A DNA stretch of 64,000 nucleotides from Candidatus Zixiibacteriota bacterium (GTDB lineage: Bacteria > Zixibacteria > MSB-5A5 > GN15 > FEB-12): the NCBI GenBank assembly GCA_040756055.1, contig JBFLZR010000002.1, positions 584,411 through 648,410 of the forward strand. The letters run 5' to 3'. The stretch's first letter is position 1; every line of letters starts with the position of its first letter. A model generated the notes under the pieces. It searched no databases. It worked only from the letters and a program-made list of their open reading frames with translations, and was not told the DNA's origin. Positions 60,566-64,000 of this stretch are shown piece after piece. The position numbers and the translations under genes were made by a program.

Positions 60566-61834
60566 GTGAAAGTCGAAATAAAACAACTCGATGGTCTCGT
60601 CAGAGAACTTTCGGTCGAGGTACCGGCCGAAACAGTCAACGCCAGAACGGAACAAAAACTCAAAGAAGTCCGCCGCGATGCCTCGTTGAAAGGCTTCCGC
60701 AAAGGCAAAGCGCCCATGAACATGATCAAATCCATCTATGGCGAACAGGTCAAGATCGATGTCGCCGAGGATTTGATCAAATCCACCTATCCCGAGGTCG
60801 TCAGGGAAAACACCCTCAAAGTTGCCTCCTACCCGCAGGTGACCGACCTGAAGTACGAAGACGACGGCAGCCTGTCCTACACCGCCACGGTGGAAGTTTT
60901 CCCGGAGATCGATAAGGTGAATTTCGATGGTCTCACTCTGGTCGGCGAGGATATCGAGGTCAAGGACGACGAAGTTGACGATATAGTCGAGCATCTGCGC
61001 AAACGCAGCGCCGAAGTCCGCGCGGTGGAACGCGCCGTCGGGGAAAACGACCTGGTCACGCTCGATATCGAGGTAACATCGGACCCCGGCAAAGTGCTGA
61101 GCACCGATCGTTTCGATGGATCCGAGGTCGATTTGAGCAACAAACTGACGGTCAAGGAATTCCGCGAAGCTCTGCCGGGTCTGAAGGCGGGCGATGTGAA
61201 AGAGATCGAAGTCAAGTACGACAAAGAGTATCCCGATGAAGTTTTCGCCGGCGCCGAGCTGAAGTACAAATGCACTGTCAAGGCGGTCAAAGAGAGAATT
61301 CTGCCGGAATTGAACGACGCCTTCGCCAAATCGACCGGTCAGGCCGAGACGGCTCTGGAGCTGAGGATAAAGATTCGCGAGCGGCTCACCCGCCAGAAAA
61401 CCGATGACCGCAACCGTGGCTTCAAACATCAGGTTATAGAGCAGATGGCTGAAAAAAACCAGGTGCCGTTGCCGAATTCTATTGTGCAGGAATATCTGGA
61501 CAACGTGATCGAGAATTTCAAAAAGCAGTATGGCGAGGGCGATGATTTCAACGAAGCGGAGGTTCGCAAGAATTATCAGCCGATGGCTGAGACCAACCTC
61601 CGCTGGAACATGCTCTTGCACCAACTGGCCAAACAAGAAAAGATTGAAGTTTTATCTTCAGATACCGAAAATTTGATTAACAGGGTCGCTGAGAACTACA
61701 AAACGACTCCGGAGAAGGCCCGCGAGGCGCTTCAGCAGTCCGGAAATATAGCCGATCTCCGCGAATCCATTCTGGAAGATAAGGTTATAGACTTTCTGGT
61801 GAGCAAAGCCAGCGTCAAAAAGCCCGACAAATAA
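60566..61834 (+). CDS. tig: Trigger factor
   Basis: A 422-residue ribosome-associated chaperone and prolyl isomerase. Ribosome-binding domain with the signature GFRKGKAP (about residue 42), an FKBP-like domain (about 155-235; GENDLVTLDIEV, LPGLKAGDVKEIEV), and the helical C-terminal arms domain. The start is GTG 60566 preceded by GGAG. Upstream of clpP and clpX in the usual tig-clpP-clpX order. Confidence 0.96.
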   Translation: MKVEIKQLDGLVRELSVEVPAETVNARTEQKLKEVRRDASLKGFRKGKAPMNMIKSIYGEQVKIDVAEDLIKSTYPEVVRENTLKVASYPQVTDLKYEDDGSLSYTATVEVFPEIDKVNFDGLTLVGEDIEVKDDEVDDIVEHLRKRSAEVRAVERAVGENDLVTLDIEVTSDPGKVLSTDRFDGSEVDLSNKLTVKEFREALPGLKAGDVKEIEVKYDKEYPDEVFAGAELKYKCTVKAVKERILPELNDAFAKSTGQAETALELRIKIRERLTRQKTDDRNRGFKHQVIEQMAEKNQVPLPNSIVQEYLDNVIENFKKQYGEGDDFNEAEVRKNYQPMAETNLRWNMLLHQLAKQEKIEVLSSDTENLINRVAENYKTTPEKAREALQQSGNIADLRESILEDKVIDFLVSKASVKKPDK

Positions 61835-61895
61835 CTGTTGTCGTATAACTTAAGGGCGAAGAAAAACGACTAAAACAAGGATGTAAAGGATTCAG

Positions 61896-62513
61896 ATGAG
61901 CGACAAAATCACCTCGAATTTCCTGGTACCTATGGTGGTCGAACAGACCGGCCGTGGGGAACGAGCCTACGACATCTTCTCGCGGCTGCTCAAGGACCGA
62001 ATCATATTCATCGGCTCGGCCATCGATGACAACGTGGCCAACCTCGTCATAGCCCAGATGTTGTTTCTGGAGGCCGAGGATCCGGAGAAGGATATTTTTA
62101 TCTACATCAACTCGCCGGGCGGTTCGGTTACGGCGGGTATGGCGATTTACGATACCATGCAGTTTATCAAACCCGATGTGGCCACTACGTGCATGGGCAT
62201 CGCCGCCTCGATGGGCGCGTTCCTTCTCGCGGCCGGCACCAAGGGCAAACGCGCCGCGCTTCCCAACAGCCGCGTGATGATTCATCAGCCGATGGCGGGT
62301 ACTCAAGGACAGGTGTCCGATATCATCATTATGACTGAAGAGTTCACGAAGACGAAAAAACGTCTGAACGAACTTCTCGTCAAACACACCGGGCAGCCAC
62401 TCGAGACAATCGAAAAAGATACCGACCGCAACTTTTTCATGGGCCCGCAGGAGGCTCAGAAGTACGGCTTGATAGACAAGGTCTACGAGTCGAAACGGCA
62501 GGAGAAAAAATAA
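61896..62513 (+). CDS. clpP: ATP-dependent Clp protease proteolytic subunit
   Basis: A 205-residue serine peptidase. The catalytic Ser is in [14 protein letters not shown], the His in [10 protein letters not shown] and the Asp in [21 protein letters not shown]-terminal [29 protein letters not shown] is typical, with a short N-terminal propeptide. AAAGGATTCAG before the ATG. Forms a 14-mer used by ClpX (next gene) and ClpC (52 kb). Confidence 0.97.
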   Translation: MSDKITSNFLVPMVVEQTGRGERAYDIFSRLLKDRIIFIGSAIDDNVANLVIAQMLFLEAEDPEKDIFIYINSPGGSVTAGMAIYDTMQFIKPDVATTCMGIAASMGAFLLAAGTKGKRAALPNSRVMIHQPMAGTQGQVSDIIIMTEEFTKTKKRLNELLVKHTGQPLETIEKDTDRNFFMGPQEAQKYGLIDKVYESKRQEKK

Positions 62514-62576
62514 CATCGCTGTCTGCCGGAGTTATCCGGCTGATTGCGATGTTTGAAGCCAAGAGGTTGGAAGATT

Positions 62577-63854
62577 ATGCCACGTGACCGCGACCTACCC
62601 CCCACCGCGCACCGTTGTTCGTTTTGCGGAAAGGCAGCCGGACAGGCCAAACGCCTTTTTTCCGGACACGAGTCGTTTATCTGCGACGAGTGCGTCGAAC
62701 TTTGCTATGACCTGATTCAGAGCGCGCCCGATGTCAAGCAACCCAAAGAAATAACCGATCTCCCCACCCCCGCTGAAATAAAGGCCTTTCTCGACCAATA
62801 TGTGATCGGTCAGGAAAAAGCCAAGCGAACTGTCGCCGTGGCGGTCTATAATCACTACAAACGTATCAACGACCAACTTCGCTCCGGCGCCAACGGGTCG
62901 TCGATGCGTACCGACGAGGTGGAGCTGGAGAAATCCAACATCCTGATGCTCGGCCCAACCGGCACCGGCAAAACACTCATTGCCCGGTCACTGGCCAAGT
63001 TCCTCAAGGTGCCTTTCACGATTGCCGACGCGACCGTGTTGACCGAAGCGGGTTATGTTGGCGAGGATGTCGAGAATATCCTTGTCCGCCTGTATCAGGC
63101 CGCCAATTTCAATCAGCCCAAGACCGAGCGGGGAATTATCTATATCGATGAAATCGACAAGATTTCGCGCAAGGACGGCAACCCGTCGATAACGCGCGAT
63201 GTTTCCGGCGAGGGTGTCCAGCAGGGACTTTTGAAGATCCTCGAGGGCACGGTTGCGAACATTCCGCCCAAAGGCGGCCGCAAGCACCCCGAGCAATCGT
63301 TCGTCCAGATAAACACCAACAATATTCTGTTTATCTGCGGCGGGGCTTTCGATGGACTGGAGAATATCATTGCCCGTCGAATCGGCAAAAAAACCGTCGG
63401 TTTTGAGGCCGAGAAAATTCATATCAACGCTAAATCCGATGAGATTTTCGAATATGTCATGCCGGCCGACCTGATGAATTACGGGTTGATCCCCGAACTG
63501 GTGGGCCGTCTGCCGGTTACCGCCTCGCTTCAGGCGCTCGATGAAAAGGCCCTGTTGTCCATTTTGACCGAGCCCAAAAACGCCCTGACAAAACAGTATA
63601 TGCGGCTGATGGAGATGGAGGGCGTCAAGCTGACTTTTGAACCCAAGGCGTTGAAAGCCGCTGTCAAGATAGCGCAGGAGCGCAAAACCGGCGCGAGAGC
63701 TTTGCGGTCGATTCTTGAAAAGGCGATGCTTGATGTTATGTTTGAGGTTCCGTCAAAGTCCGACATCGCCGAGGTCATTGTCACCGAGAAGACGATAACC
63801 GATGGCGAGAAGCCTAAGCTCATAACCACCCGGGAAACCAAAAAAGCCGGTTAA
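62577..63854 (+). CDS. clpX: ATP-dependent Clp protease ATPase subunit ClpX
   Basis: A 425-residue AAA+ unfoldase. The N-terminal C4 zinc domain has CSFCGK...CDECVELC, then AAA with Walker [10 protein letters not shown], Walker [11 protein letters not shown], the [19 protein letters not shown] segment (pore-2 region and sensor) and the ClpP-binding IGF-equivalent region around [13 protein letters not shown] 62577 chosen because the zinc domain then begins within 20 residues; GAGG lies upstream. Last gene of the tig-clpP-clpX operon. Confidence 0.97.
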   Translation: MPRDRDLPPTAHRCSFCGKAAGQAKRLFSGHESFICDECVELCYDLIQSAPDVKQPKEITDLPTPAEIKAFLDQYVIGQEKAKRTVAVAVYNHYKRINDQLRSGANGSSMRTDEVELEKSNILMLGPTGTGKTLIARSLAKFLKVPFTIADATVLTEAGYVGEDVENILVRLYQAANFNQPKTERGIIYIDEIDKISRKDGNPSITRDVSGEGVQQGLLKILEGTVANIPPKGGRKHPEQSFVQINTNNILFICGGAFDGLENIIARRIGKKTVGFEAEKIHINAKSDEIFEYVMPADLMNYGLIPELVGRLPVTASLQALDEKALLSILTEPKNALTKQYMRLMEMEGVKLTFEPKALKAAVKIAQERKTGARALRSILEKAMLDVMFEVPSKSDIAEVIVTEKTITDGEKPKLITTRETKKAG

Positions 63855-63881
63855 CCGGTCCTCCCTTACAATAGAATTCCG

Positions 63882-63908
63882 ACCGGCCGCTTATAGCGGC
63901 CGGTTTTT
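63882..63908 (+). terminator. Terminator of tig-clpP-clpX
   Basis: Perfect 9-bp stem ACCGGCCGC / GCGGCCGGT with loop TTATA, followed by TTTT. The rest of the window (63909-64000) shows no gene start. Confidence 0.88.
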
Positions 63909-64000
63909 CTTATGCCCGCCCCTTATGAATCTTCTTGACTTGCATCCCCTTTTTTAAAACGTTTTATATCACTCTTAGCCAAAAACAAAGGAAACTGCCG

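Noticed and set aside
63935-63970. Promoter after clpX (TTGACT with a TATATC-like box)
   Set aside because: The spacing is not compatible with a sigma-70 promoter and no gene start lies within the window.

Overview
This window reads as a chromosomal segment of an uncultured, diderm, non-photosynthetic bacterium, most likely from the FCB side of the tree (a Zixibacteria-like lineage is my best guess, by analogy and not from a database match). The clues are outer-membrane proteins and lipoproteins (OMPLA, beta-barrels, LolC/LolD), a single-chain glycyl-tRNA synthetase, an McsA-McsB-ClpC arginine-phosphorylation module in a diderm, HD-GYP/HEAT/DUF4388 signalling proteins, a fragment of a eukaryotic-like Ser/Thr kinase, and use of selenocysteine.

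Layout. 1-1.8 kb: a GerW-family protein, then a double winged-helix/PD-(D/E)XK protein lying between two nearly identical terminators. 1.9-7 kb: exported Ni-superoxide dismutase, the yajC-def-fmt-rng operon, and a CYTH protein. 7-13.6 kb: alcohol dehydrogenase, lipoproteins, a GAF-GAF-SpoIIE phosphatase, a collapsed DASS transporter pseudogene and a TPR protein. 13.7-17 kb: gmd-rmd-UDP-sugar dehydrogenase operon for surface glycans. 17-23 kb: HEAT protein and HD-GYP protein sharing an N-terminal domain, a lipid-kinase-like protein and a UbiA prenyltransferase. 23-36.5 kb: an accessory stretch of secreted or outer-membrane proteins, Fic, PldA and peptidases, separated by repeat-rich islands. 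36.5-40.8 kb: a selenocysteine-containing selD, a GT-C membrane protein, Fe/Mn-SOD. 41-51.9 kb: glyQS, recO, a DivIC-like protein, a five-module signalling protein, an ECF sigma/anti-sigma/TPR operon, pcrA, rpmA. 52-58.3 kb: clpC-mcsB-mcsA and lolD-lolC. 58.3-64 kb: DUF1858, an orphan gene between inverted repeats, a TauE/SafE permease, tRNA-Leu and tig-clpP-clpX.

How the parts work together. Protein birth and quality control are strongly represented: formylation and deformylation, trigger factor, ClpP, ClpX, ClpC and McsA/B. So are oxidative defence (two unrelated SODs) and envelope biogenesis (YajC, LolCD, glycan sugars, a possible polyprenyl-phosphoribose step). The most notable finding is selD: it carries an in-frame TGA at the catalytic cysteine position with a SECIS-like hairpin just downstream, so a conventional gene caller would cut off its N-terminus. 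Several genes without a Shine-Dalgarno sequence have a -10 box only 5-9 nt before the start codon, which suggests leaderless mRNAs. The intergenic islands carry several families of dispersed, mostly palindromic repeats, in one case in inverted orientation on both sides of an orphan gene.

Limits: everything is by eye. Start codons were chosen from Shine-Dalgarno sequences, promoter spacing and family knowledge; no alignment, structure prediction or search was run.
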